DNA of 64,000 nucleotides from Mesorhizobium sp. CA8 (GTDB lineage Bacteria > Pseudomonadota > Alphaproteobacteria > Rhizobiales > Rhizobiaceae), in NCBI RefSeq assembly GCF_020164955.1, contig NZ_JAIUHG010000024.1, positions 42,555-106,554 on the forward strand. The letters are read 5' to 3'. The position numbers and the translations under genes were made by a program. Below the pieces are notes generated by a model, which did not search any database, was not told the origin of the DNA, and saw only the letters and a program-made list of their open reading frames with translations. Shown one piece after another: positions 1-7,852 of this stretch; position 1 is the stretch's first letter; the number at the start of each line of letters is the position of its first letter.

Positions 1-482
1 TCGTCGAGCAGCATTAGCCTCGGCTTCATCGCCATGGCCCGGGCAAGCGCGACGCGCTGCTGCTGGCCGCCGGACAGCTCGTGCGGCCGGCGCTTGAGGA
101 CCGCCTTGTCCAATCCGACGATGTAGGCGAGCTCGACGATGCGCTCGTTGCGCCTGTCTTCGCTACGGGCCATGCCGAAACCGATATTGTCGGCGATGCT
201 GAGATGCGGGAAGAGGGCGCCGTCCTGGGCGACCACGCCGATGCCGCGGCGATGCGCCGGCACGGCGGCGCCGCCATTGGCCAGCACCTTGCCGTCGAGC
301 GTGATGCGACCGCGGTCCGGCGCCTCGAAGCCGGCGATCAGCCTGAGCAAGGTGGTCTTGCCGCAGCCAGACGGCCCGACGATCGCGGTGCGGCTGCCGC
401 TTTCGACAGCCAAGTCGACGCCGGCGAGCGCCGTTACCGGGCCGTAGCTTTTCGCGACGCCGCTGAGTTCGAGAAAGCTCAT
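1..482 (-). CDS. fbpC: Iron(III) ABC transporter ATP-binding protein, partial
   Basis: Nucleotide-binding subunit that powers the permease encoded just upstream. The reading frame starts at the ATG complementary to 480-482 and runs off the window edge, so only about 160 N-terminal residues are visible. It shows a Walker A motif (GPSGCGKTT, about residues 37-45), a Q-loop glutamine in VAQDGALF, the ABC signature LSGGQQQR and a Walker B ending LMLLDE, where the window cuts it. The start overlaps the permease stop by 4 bases (ATGA), so the two are translationally coupled. Family features and the neighbouring substrate-binding protein indicate ferric iron. The C-terminal regulatory region lies outside the window. 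Confidence 0.9.
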   Translation of the reverse strand, partial: MSFLELSGVAKSYGPVTALAGVDLAVESGSRTAIVGPSGCGKTTLLRLIAGFEAPDRGRITLDGKVLANGGAAVPAHRRGIGVVAQDGALFPHLSIADNIGFGMARSEDRRNERIVELAYIVGLDKAVLKRRPHELSGGQQQRVALARAMAMKPRLMLLD

Positions 483-2053
483 CGTCCGGCCATCCGCTTC
501 GACTGGATGTAGAGCCACCAGGTCATCGGTAGCGACATCGCCACCATGATCAGCGCGTAAGGGGCGGCGGAGGCGTAGTCGATCTCGCCGCTATAGGACC
601 AGAAAGCCATCGCCAGCGTGCGGGTGCCGTTGGGAGCCAGCATCTGGGTGGCGGTGAGCTCGTTGGTGATGCCGAGCGCCACCATGGCCATGCCGGCCGC
701 GGCGCCCGGCGCCGACAGGCGGACGGTCGTCGACCACAGCGCCTTGACCGGCGAGCGGCCGAGGCTGGAAGCGGCGCGCTCCAGCTCCACCGGCGCCTGC
801 GCGATCGAGGCGCGCAGGCTGACCAGCGCGCGCGGCAGGAACATCAGCGCATAACCGAACAGGATGGTGAACAGGGTCTGGTAGAGAGGCAGCGCGACGC
901 GCACGGTGATTGTCACCAGCGCCAGCGCGGTGACCACGCCCGGCAGCGCGCCGACGATATAGTTGCAGCTCTCGAGCAGGCGCTGCAGCGGCCCTGGCGC
1001 GCGGATCGAGATCCAGGCCATCGGCATGGCGGCGAGCGTTGCAAGCACCGCGCCGGCAATGGCGAGGAACAGCGTCTGGCCGAGCGCCAGGCTGATCTCG
1101 TCCCAACGCCAGACTTCCGTGCCGCCGGCGAGCAGCCAGCGGCTTACGGTGACGAAGGGCACGCCGAGCGACAGCAGCGCGACGCCGGCCGGCAAAAGCA
1201 GGCATGGCAGGGTGGCGCGGCCGAGGCGAGCACGCTGCTGCTTGCGCGCGGCGCCGGAGCCGACGCGGGCGTAGCGCTCCTCGCCCCGTATCATCACCTC
1301 AAGGGCGAGCAGGAAAAGGCAGCAGACCACCAGCACGGCGGCCAGCATGTTGGCGGCCGGACCGTTGAAGGTCGACTGGAACTGGTCGACGATCGCGGTG
1401 GTGAACGTGTCGAAACGGATGAAGACATAGAGGCCGTATTCGGCCAAGAGATGCAGGCCGACCAGCAGCGAGCCGCCGCAGATGGCGAGCCTCAGCTGCG
1501 GCAGCACGACACGCGCAAAAACCCGCCACGGGCCAAGGCCAAGCGCCGCGGCCGCATCTTCCAGCGCCGGATCGAGCCGGCGCAGCGCGGCGGCGATCGG
1601 CAGATAGAGGAACGGGAAATAGGCGATCACGGAAACCAGCACGCCGGCCCAGAGCCCGTGCAGGCCCGGAACCAAGCTGATCCAGGCATAGGAGTGCACG
1701 AAAGCGGGGATGGCGAGCGGCGCGACCGACAGCCAGGACCACCAGCGGTTGCCCGGCAGGTCGCTGCGCTCCGTCAGCCAGGCCAGCGCCACCGAGAGCA
1801 CGATGGCGATCGGCACCGTGACGAGGACGAGGAGCACGGTGTTGACCAGCAATTCGCCGACGCGCGCGCGGAAGATCAGCGCCGCCACGGTGTCCCAGCC
1901 GGTCTGGATCGCGACCCAGACGATGAAGGCGAGCGGCAGCAGCGCAACGAGCGAGATGAGAGCCGCTGCGAGCGTGATCCATGACGTGGGCCGACGCTCC
2001 TTCATCCGGGCCGCAGGCAATCTTGCCGGCGTCATGTCGATCGTCGACTGCAT
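479..2053 (-). CDS. fbpB: Iron(III) ABC transporter permease (fused two-domain type)
   Basis: Inner-membrane permease of a ferric iron importer. The 524 residues hold two BPD_transp_1-type halves with about 12 hydrophobic segments, as in FbpB/SfuB proteins of about 500-560 residues. The two EAA-type cytoplasmic loops read roughly LEDAAAALGLGPWRVF and LERAASSLGRSPVKAL. I chose the ATG at 2053. The longer frame back to 2161 would begin inside the tail of the terminator hairpin that follows fbpA and would add a non-hydrophobic leader. It is followed by the ATPase with a 4-base overlap. The hairpin upstream predicts lower expression than the binding protein. Confidence 0.9.
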   Translation of the reverse strand: MQSTIDMTPARLPAARMKERRPTSWITLAAALISLVALLPLAFIVWVAIQTGWDTVAALIFRARVGELLVNTVLLVLVTVPIAIVLSVALAWLTERSDLPGNRWWSWLSVAPLAIPAFVHSYAWISLVPGLHGLWAGVLVSVIAYFPFLYLPIAAALRRLDPALEDAAAALGLGPWRVFARVVLPQLRLAICGGSLLVGLHLLAEYGLYVFIRFDTFTTAIVDQFQSTFNGPAANMLAAVLVVCCLFLLALEVMIRGEERYARVGSGAARKQQRARLGRATLPCLLLPAGVALLSLGVPFVTVSRWLLAGGTEVWRWDEISLALGQTLFLAIAGAVLATLAAMPMAWISIRAPGPLQRLLESCNYIVGALPGVVTALALVTITVRVALPLYQTLFTILFGYALMFLPRALVSLRASIAQAPVELERAASSLGRSPVKALWSTTVRLSAPGAAAGMAMVALGITNELTATQMLAPNGTRTLAMAFWSYSGEIDYASAAPYALIMVAMSLPMTWWLYIQSKRMAGR

Positions 2054-2156
2054 CAGGCAGGCCGCTGGGTCGCCTCCGCCTGCCGGCGGAAGCGGTGCGA
2101 TGTGCCACTCAGGCGGGTCGAAGCGCAGTCGACTGTCATCGACGAGGCGATCTCCA

Positions 2157-2196
2157 AACAAAAACGCTCCCGCGGAAGGCGAATTGCCGCGGGAGC
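2157..2196 (-). terminator. Intergenic terminator/attenuator after fbpA
   Basis: On the minus strand a perfect 10-bp stem (GCTCCCGCGG paired with CCGCGGGAGC, 2166-2175 and 2187-2196) with an 11-base loop is followed by GTTTTTGTTT. It lies between the fbpA stop and the fbpB start. Partial termination here would give more binding protein than permease, a usual pattern for such operons. Confidence 0.8.
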
Positions 2197-2228
2197 ACGG
2201 TCGTTCGCCCTTTTAGGACGAACGCGAA

Positions 2229-3233
2229 CTAAAGCAAGCCGGCTTGCGTCATCAGCTCGATGACCTTCTTGGAATTCAATCTCGCCGGATCGACTTTCGG
2301 CGCCTGCAGATCGGCCAGCGGCACCAGCTTCGGGTTGGACTGGGCATCCTTGCCGACGGCATATTCATAGGACGTTCCGGTCTTCAGCACGTCCTGGCCG
2401 CCCTTGCCGGTCACCCACTTCAGGAACGCCTGGGCTTCCTTCGGGTGCTTGCTCGACGCCAGCACGCCGCCGCCGGAGATCGACACGAAGGCGCCCGGAT
2501 CCTGGTTCTTGAAATAATGCAAGGCGACATTCCGGCTGTTTTCGCCGGTCTTGGCCTGATCACCGAAATAATAATAGTGATAGATCACGCCGCCATCGAT
2601 CTCGCCGGCATTGACGGCCTTCATCACCGTTGAGTTGCCCTTGTAGGCGGTGAAGTTCTCCTTCATCGCCTTCAGCCAATCGGCGGTGGCGGCTTCGCCC
2701 TTGAGCTCGAGCAGCGCGCTGACGATGGCCTGGAAGTCGGCGCCGGACGGCGAGGCGGCCCAGCGGCCCTTCCAGCTCGGGTCGGCGAGATCGAGCAGCG
2801 ACTTGGGCAGTTGGTCTGCCTTCAGCTTGTCCTTGTTGTAGGCAAAGACGGTGCTGCGGGCGGCGACGCCGACCCATTTGCCAGTCGACGGCTGGTATTC
2901 CTGCGGGACCTGGGCGAGGGTCTCGGCATCGACCGGCGCGAACAGGCCCGCCGCCTCGACCAGCGCCATGGCCGGTGAGTTCTCAGTCAGGAAGACGTCG
3001 GCCGGCGAGGCCGCGCCCTCGGCGACGATCTGGTTGGAGAAGTCGCTGTCGCCGCCATTGCGCAGCGTCACCTTGATGCCGGTTTCCTTGGTGAATCCCT
3101 TCGCCCATTCCTTGGCCAGGCTCTCATGCTGGGCATTGTAGACGATGATGCCTTGATCCTCGGCTATGGCTGGGCCGGCGATCAGGCCGAGCGCCAGGGC
3201 GGCGCCGGCAAGCGTGGAAAGGGCAATTTTCAT
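2229..3233 (-). CDS. fbpA: Iron(III) ABC transporter periplasmic substrate-binding protein
   Basis: Periplasmic ferric-binding protein that delivers iron to FbpB. Its 334 residues begin with a clear Sec signal peptide (hydrophobic stretch 4-20, cleavage likely after AIA at 22-24). The family's tyrosine cluster for iron coordination is present as YHYYYFG starting near residue 218. Mature length matches FbpA/AfuA/FutA proteins. It is the first gene of a three-gene minus-strand operon. A TGA-N9-TCA palindrome upstream suggests iron-dependent repression. The exact substrate (free ferric iron or a complex) cannot be read from sequence. Confidence 0.92.
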   Translation of the reverse strand: MKIALSTLAGAALALGLIAGPAIAEDQGIIVYNAQHESLAKEWAKGFTKETGIKVTLRNGGDSDFSNQIVAEGAASPADVFLTENSPAMALVEAAGLFAPVDAETLAQVPQEYQPSTGKWVGVAARSTVFAYNKDKLKADQLPKSLLDLADPSWKGRWAASPSGADFQAIVSALLELKGEAATADWLKAMKENFTAYKGNSTVMKAVNAGEIDGGVIYHYYYFGDQAKTGENSRNVALHYFKNQDPGAFVSISGGGVLASSKHPKEAQAFLKWVTGKGGQDVLKTGTSYEYAVGKDAQSNPKLVPLADLQAPKVDPARLNSKKVIELMTQAGLL

Positions 3234-3292
3234 GGGTATCGTCCTTAAAACTGGAAACCGGGTTTCAGGTTACGGCCGCTCTTATCAATACC

Positions 3293-3307
3293 TGATTGTC
3301 TTAGTCA
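3293..3307 (-). promoter_or_regulatory. Candidate iron-responsive (RirA/IRO-type) operator
   Basis: The minus strand reads TGACTAAGACAATCA, which fits the TGA-N9-TCA form of the rhizobial iron-responsive (IRO/RirA) box. It overlaps a TTGACT hexamer (minus strand of 3303-3308) that would serve as a -35 element 60-75 bases upstream of fbpA. Position and downstream gene fit iron repression. The regulator assignment is inference. Confidence 0.6.
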
Positions 3308-3395
3308 ACATTGTGGCCCTGCTTCAATCGGTCGCCGCGCCGCAAACTTTCGTGATTTTGCGGCAGTTTGGCTTGGACATTATTTGGCCGGCCAC

Positions 3396-3421
3396 GTAAC
3401 AAACCAGGGCCGAGACGCGAA
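3396..3421 (+). promoter_or_regulatory. Candidate autoregulated ECF (SigF-type) promoter
   Basis: GTAACA (3396-3401), exactly 16 bases, then CGAA (3418-3421), 18 bases before the sigma factor's GTG. This is one base off the GTAACC-N16-CGAA motif that I recall for Caulobacter SigF, whose anti-sigma factor NrsF is the family found next door. Autoregulation is therefore likely. Confidence 0.55.
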
Positions 3422-3439
3422 CATTGGGGGTAAACTCTT

Positions 3440-3982
3440 GTGACCGGCAAGGACGAGGCCGAGCTTTCCCGGCTGCTCAGGGCCGCGATCGCGGGAGACG
3501 AAAGGGCTTATGCCGACTTTCTGCACCGCATCGCCGCCCTCGTTCGAGGTTTTGTTCGGCGCAAGATCGTTCAGGGCGGGGTCGATCCCGAGGATATCGT
3601 GCAGGAAACCTTGCTGGCCATTCATGTCAAACGCCACACCTGGCGGCCTAACGCGCCGGTGCTGCCCTGGGTCTATGCGATCGCCCGCTTCAAGCTGATC
3701 GACGCGTTCCGCCGGCGCGGGCGGCGCATCGAGGTTGAGATCGACGAGATCGCCGAAACCTTCGCCGAGCCGGAGACGGAAACGGTGAGCGAGCGCGACA
3801 TCAACCGGGCGCTCGATGGGCTGCCGCCGGCGCAACGCTCCGTGGTCTCGTCAATCTCGGTCGACGGGCAGTCGATCGGCGAGACGGCGGCGAAGCTTGG
3901 CATCAGCGAGACGGCGGTGCGCGTGTCGTTGCATCGCGGCCTCGCCGCGATCGCCAAACGGTTTGGACGAACAGCGACATGA
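3440..3982 (+). CDS. ECF RNA polymerase sigma factor (SigF-like)
   Basis: Sigma-70 family extracytoplasmic-function factor of 180 residues. Region 2 covers about residues 20-95, with the region 2.2-type DPEDIVQETLLAI and a region 2.3/2.4-type WVYAIARFKLIDAFRR. Region 4 covers about 120-175, with a C-terminal HTH including LGISETAVRVSLHRG. I accept the GTG start at 3440 because it places the SigF-like promoter just upstream and gives a normal-length N terminus. The gene overlaps the anti-sigma gene by 4 bases (ATGA). By analogy with Caulobacter SigF/NrsF the pair should respond to oxidative or metal stress. No regulon gene besides itself was identified here. Confidence 0.9.
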   Translation: MTGKDEAELSRLLRAAIAGDERAYADFLHRIAALVRGFVRRKIVQGGVDPEDIVQETLLAIHVKRHTWRPNAPVLPWVYAIARFKLIDAFRRRGRRIEVEIDEIAETFAEPETETVSERDINRALDGLPPAQRSVVSSISVDGQSIGETAAKLGISETAVRVSLHRGLAAIAKRFGRTAT

Positions 3983-4617
3983 GGACAGAGGATCTCATCA
4001 AGGCGCTCGACGCCGATGCCCGCGACAAGGCAATGCCGCTCGGCAAGGCCTGGTGGCTGGCGGTCGGCGTGGCCGTGGTGATCGCGGGGGCGGTCTTCTT
4101 TGCGACCATCGGGCCGCGTCCCGACATCATGTCGGCCATGCACACGATGCGCTTCATGTCGAAATTCGTATTCACGCTGGTGCTCGCGGCCAGCGCCTTC
4201 GCGCTGATCCGCGCGCTGTCAGTGCCGGGCGCTTCGACCGGGCGGGCGATGGCCTGGATGATCGCCGCGCCGCTTCTGGTGGTGCTGGCGGTGGTTCTGG
4301 AGCTCTTCGTCGTGCCCGAGGCCGATTGGGGCAAGCGGCTTATCGGCTCGAACATGATGATCTGCATGAGCTTCATCCCGCTGATCGGCATCGGTCCGCT
4401 GGCTATCTTCCTCGGCATGCTGCGCTATGGCGCTCCGACGCGGCCGGTGTTGGCGGGCGCGGTGGCCGGCCTGCTCGCGGGCGGGCTCGCGGCAACCTTT
4501 TATGCCGCGCATTGCTTCGACGATTCGCCGCTCTTCGTCGCCACCTGGTATACGATCGCGATCGCCTTCCTGACGCTGCTCGGCGCGCTTGGTGGGCGGT
4601 TTTTCGTCCGCTGGTAG
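3979..4617 (+). CDS. nrsF: NrsF/DUF1109-family membrane anti-sigma factor
   Basis: Integral membrane protein of 212 residues with six predicted hydrophobic helices, typical of DUF1109. In Caulobacter this family (NrsF) sequesters the cognate ECF factor SigF, and two conserved cysteines are needed to release it. Two cysteines in matching places are visible, one in the MICMSF segment (about residue 133) and one in AAHCFDD (about 176). Its start overlaps the sigma factor stop, so the two are probably made in a fixed ratio. Assignment to the family is firm. The inducing signal is inferred from relatives only. Confidence 0.85.
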   Translation: MRTEDLIKALDADARDKAMPLGKAWWLAVGVAVVIAGAVFFATIGPRPDIMSAMHTMRFMSKFVFTLVLAASAFALIRALSVPGASTGRAMAWMIAAPLLVVLAVVLELFVVPEADWGKRLIGSNMMICMSFIPLIGIGPLAIFLGMLRYGAPTRPVLAGAVAGLLAGGLAATFYAAHCFDDSPLFVATWYTIAIAFLTLLGALGGRFFVRW

Positions 4618-4783
4618 GATTTTACACACCGATCATTCGGTACAGTTTTGACACAATACCTTAATCATACCGGCAATTGTTCGCCGGTTATCGGAGCGGC
4701 CGCTGCCGCTCACGCAACCATTCCTTAAAATCGATCCGCCAGGGTGTGGCAACGCGCAGTCGCGCATTGGGTGGGATCGCATT

Positions 4784-6745
4784 GTGGCGTGGTGGTTGAG
4801 TTGGAAAGGTCGGCGGGCCGGCAAGCGCGCTGTGCCCGTCTTGATGACAGCAGGACTCGTTGCCCTGACTGCATCGATCCTGTTGCCGGCGCTGGAACTC
4901 GGCCCGGACGCGTTGAAGGTCTGCCTGCAGATATCCGTTGCCGTCGCGGCCGTCACGCTGTTTGTCTCGGCGCTGTTCATCCGCAAGATCATCGACGACC
5001 GCCGGCAGATTGCCGAGAGCGAGCAACGCTTCCGCAGGGCCATGGAGGATTCGGCGATCGGCGTCGCCATTGTCGGCCTCGATGGCCGCATCCTTCAGGC
5101 CAACCCCGCCTTCGCCGACATGCTGGGATACACCCGCGTGGAAATCGAGGCGCTGACCTTCTTCCAGATCACGCATCCCGACGATCTGCAGATCGGCCGC
5201 GAGACGATGACGAGCCTGAAGGAAGGCAAGATCCATTCCTTCCATTTCCAGAAGCGCTATCTGCGCAAGGACGGCACCCCGGTCTGGGCACAGCTTGCCG
5301 GCTCGGTCATCCATGAAGAGGAGACAGGTCGTCCGCTCTATCTGGTGTCGCAGATCGAGGACATCGATGCGCGCAAGCAGGCCGAGGCGCGCATCGCCGA
5401 GGCCGAGACCAGGTGGAACTTCGCGCTCACCAGCACCGGACAGGGTATCTGGAGCCTCGATATGCGCAAGGGCGGCACCACCTATTCCGAAACCTGGGTG
5501 AAGATGCTGGGCTATGCCGATGGCGAGCTCGACGGCGACCCCGATCGCTGGCTGACCATGATCCATCCCGACGACCGCGAAGTTGTCGCCGAGGCGGATC
5601 GCGCGCACCTTGCCGGCGAGACGCCCTTCTTCGAGGCCGAGTTCCGGATGCGGCACAAGGACGGGCACTGGGTCTGGATCCTCGACCGCGGCAAGGCGAT
5701 CGAGCGCGACGGCGAGGGCCGGCTGATCCGGGCCATCGGCAGCCTGACCGATATCACCGAGCGCAAGGAGACGGAGGCGCGGCTGATGGTTTCGGCGGCG
5801 CTGCTGGCCGACGAGAAAGAGCGCCTCAGAGTGACGCTGCACTCGATCGGCGACGCTGTGATCTGCACCGACGCCGCCAACCGCATCACCTTCATGAACC
5901 CGATCGCGGAAAAGCTCACCGGTGTCGAGGTCGGCGAGGGTATGGGCAAGGTGCTCGGCCATGTTTATTGGGCGGTCGACGAGGAAAGCGGGCACAGAAT
6001 CGGGCTGACGCGTCCTTCGGCGGGCGAACGCCCGCACTGCGACCAGAACACGCGCGCTGTCCTGGTCCGGCGCGACGACACCCGATGCAGCATCCGCCAG
6101 GTGGTGTCGCCGATCATGAACGACCGCGAGGAGTTCTGCGGCCTCGTCATCGTCTTCCAGGATTTCAGCGACGCGCGCGCCCTGCAGCGCCAACTGGCCT
6201 ATGCCGCCGCTCATGACGCGCTGACCGGGCTCGCCAACCGTTCGAGCTTCATGCGCACTATGGAAGATCTGGTCGACCAGTGCCGCCTCAATGGCGGTGA
6301 GCATCAGTTCATGTTCGTCGATCTCGATCACTTCAAGGCGGTCAACGACACCGGCGGCCATGCTGCGGGCGATGCGCTGCTCAAGCGCGTGGCCGACACG
6401 TTGCGCAACGTGCTCGGTGCGGAAGACATCGTCGCCAGGCTCGGCGGCGATGAATTCGCCGTCATCCTCAAATCGGGCGCCGCGGAGCGCGGGCCGATCG
6501 CGGCGCGCTCGATCATCGACGCCATCCGTAACCTCAACTTCAGCTGGGACGGGCGCCTGCATTCGATCGGCGCCAGCATCGGCCTCGCGCCGATCCGCGC
6601 CGGCTGCGGCGAGGTGGACGAGATCATCGCCCGCGCCGACGCCGCCTGCTACGCCGCCAAGGCCGCCGGCCGCGGCTGCGTTTCCGCCGCGCCCGACGAA
6701 GCTTTGAAAGATTTGGCGCCACTGCCGCTCGCCGCGGCGTCCTGA
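4784..6745 (+). CDS. Membrane diguanylate cyclase with three PAS domains
   Basis: Probable c-di-GMP synthase of 653 residues starting with GTG. Two N-terminal hydrophobic segments (about 15-35 and 47-67) anchor it. Three PAS domains follow (about 82-200, 208-328 and 345-470). The second looks PAS_3-like (WVWILDRGKAIERDG) and ends with the usual DITERK linker. The GGDEF domain occupies about 470-635, with an intact GGDEF at 554-558, so catalysis is expected. The RxxD inhibitory site that normally sits five residues before GGDEF reads GAED, so product inhibition may be lost. There is no EAL domain. It is not tightly linked to its neighbours, and the PAS ligand cannot be told. Confidence 0.88.
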   Translation: MAWWLSWKGRRAGKRAVPVLMTAGLVALTASILLPALELGPDALKVCLQISVAVAAVTLFVSALFIRKIIDDRRQIAESEQRFRRAMEDSAIGVAIVGLDGRILQANPAFADMLGYTRVEIEALTFFQITHPDDLQIGRETMTSLKEGKIHSFHFQKRYLRKDGTPVWAQLAGSVIHEEETGRPLYLVSQIEDIDARKQAEARIAEAETRWNFALTSTGQGIWSLDMRKGGTTYSETWVKMLGYADGELDGDPDRWLTMIHPDDREVVAEADRAHLAGETPFFEAEFRMRHKDGHWVWILDRGKAIERDGEGRLIRAIGSLTDITERKETEARLMVSAALLADEKERLRVTLHSIGDAVICTDAANRITFMNPIAEKLTGVEVGEGMGKVLGHVYWAVDEESGHRIGLTRPSAGERPHCDQNTRAVLVRRDDTRCSIRQVVSPIMNDREEFCGLVIVFQDFSDARALQRQLAYAAAHDALTGLANRSSFMRTMEDLVDQCRLNGGEHQFMFVDLDHFKAVNDTGGHAAGDALLKRVADTLRNVLGAEDIVARLGGDEFAVILKSGAAERGPIAARSIIDAIRNLNFSWDGRLHSIGASIGLAPIRAGCGEVDEIIARADAACYAAKAAGRGCVSAAPDEALKDLAPLPLAAAS

Positions 6746-6774
6746 GCCGCGTCGAAGGGTTCAGCCGCGGAAGA

Positions 6775-7653
6775 TCAGCGCGTCGGCACCGGATGGTCGC
6801 CGCGATAATCGTAGAAGCCGCGACCGGTCTTGCGGCCGAGCCAGCCGGCTTCGACATATTTCACCAGCAGCGGGCAGGGGCGGTATTTCGAGTCCGACAG
6901 GCCCTCATGCAGCACCTGCATGATCGACAGGCAGGTATCGAGCCCGATGAAGTCGGCGAGCTGCAGCGGTCCCATCGGATGGTTGGCGCCGAGCCGCATG
7001 GCGGTGTCGATGGCGTCGACCGTGCCGACGCCTTCGTAGAGCGTGTAGATCGCCTCGTTGATCATCGGCAAAAGGATGCGGTTGACGATGAAGGCAGGGA
7101 AATCCTCCGAGACGGTGATGGTCTTGTCGAGGTGCTTCACATAGGTCTTGGCGGCCTCGAAGGTCTGGTCCTCGGTGGCGATGCCGCGCACCAGCTCGAC
7201 CAGCTTCATCACCGGCACCGGGTTCATGAAGTGGATGCCGATGAAGCGCTCGGGACGGTCGGTCTGGGCGGCAAGCCGGGTGATCGAGATCGACGAGGTG
7301 TTGGTCGCTAGAATCGCTTCCGGATTGAGCTGCGGGCAGAGCTGCGCGTAGATCTTGCGCTTCACCGTCTCGTCCTCTGTCGCCGCTTCGATCACGAGGT
7401 CGGCGGCGGCGAGGTCGGCCATGGCCGGAGCGGCGGAGATGCGCGCCATCGCTTCGTTGCGCGCCTTCTCCTCGAGCTTGCCGGAGCCGACCTGGCGGGC
7501 CATGTTGCCGCTTATGGTGGCGATGCCCTTCTCGATCCGGTCAGGCGATATGTCGTGGATCAGGACCTTGTAGCCGCCCAGCGCCGAGACATGGGCGATA
7601 CCGCCACCCATCTGACCCGCGCCGACAATGCCGATCGTCTCGATCTTGCTCAT
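6775..7653 (-). CDS. hbd: 3-hydroxybutyryl-CoA dehydrogenase
   Basis: NAD(P)-dependent 3-hydroxyacyl-CoA dehydrogenase of 292 residues that interconverts acetoacetyl-CoA and 3-hydroxybutyryl-CoA. The N-terminal Rossmann motif GAGQMGGGIA starts near residue 9. The family signature around the catalytic His is present (FIGIHFMNPVPVMKLVE), and the C-terminal helical domain includes NHPMGPLQLADFIGLD. The open frame extends far upstream, but the ATG at 7653 puts the Rossmann fold at the start as in all relatives. It lies downstream of etfB-etfA on the same strand, the rhizobial arrangement in which ETF carries electrons from acyl-CoA dehydrogenases. A terminator-like hairpin separates it from etfA. 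Confidence 0.93.
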   Translation of the reverse strand: MSKIETIGIVGAGQMGGGIAHVSALGGYKVLIHDISPDRIEKGIATISGNMARQVGSGKLEEKARNEAMARISAAPAMADLAAADLVIEAATEDETVKRKIYAQLCPQLNPEAILATNTSSISITRLAAQTDRPERFIGIHFMNPVPVMKLVELVRGIATEDQTFEAAKTYVKHLDKTITVSEDFPAFIVNRILLPMINEAIYTLYEGVGTVDAIDTAMRLGANHPMGPLQLADFIGLDTCLSIMQVLHEGLSDSKYRPCPLLVKYVEAGWLGRKTGRGFYDYRGDHPVPTR

Positions 7654-7784
7654 GACCCCGATCCCGTCCGGAGCAGTTCCGCTTCCTTGAAGCAGGAACG
7701 CTCCTGTGTGTTTGTTTCTCGCAATCCCGGCCGCAACCCGCCGGAATGGCTCAGACCTTTTGCGGCCTGCTTTTTGTGCAGTGC

Positions 7785-7823
7785 AAACTAAAAGGGCGGG
7801 GCGACTTCGTCTACCCCACCCTT
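7785..7823 (-). terminator. Terminator downstream of etfA
   Basis: On the minus strand AAGGGTGGGG (7814-7823) pairs with CCCCGCCCTT (7792-7801) through one U-G wobble, around a 12-base loop, and is followed by a short T run (TTTTAG counting the stem end). It sits between the etfA stop and the hbd start, so hbd may have its own promoter or be read by leakage. Confidence 0.6.
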
Positions 7824-7852
7824 CGGATTTTAATATGCCAGAACCGGCGACG

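Noticed and set aside
4648..4670. TTGACA at 4648 as a promoter for the diguanylate cyclase
   Set aside because: No acceptable -10 hexamer at 16-18 bases; the following ACCGGC/GCCGGT hairpin lacks a T run, so it is not a clear terminator either.
4688..6562. Long open frame on the minus strand across the diguanylate cyclase gene
   Set aside because: It mirrors a confidently identified GGDEF/PAS gene, has no domain similarity, and its composition (His/Asp/Arg-rich) is that of antisense frames in GC-rich DNA.
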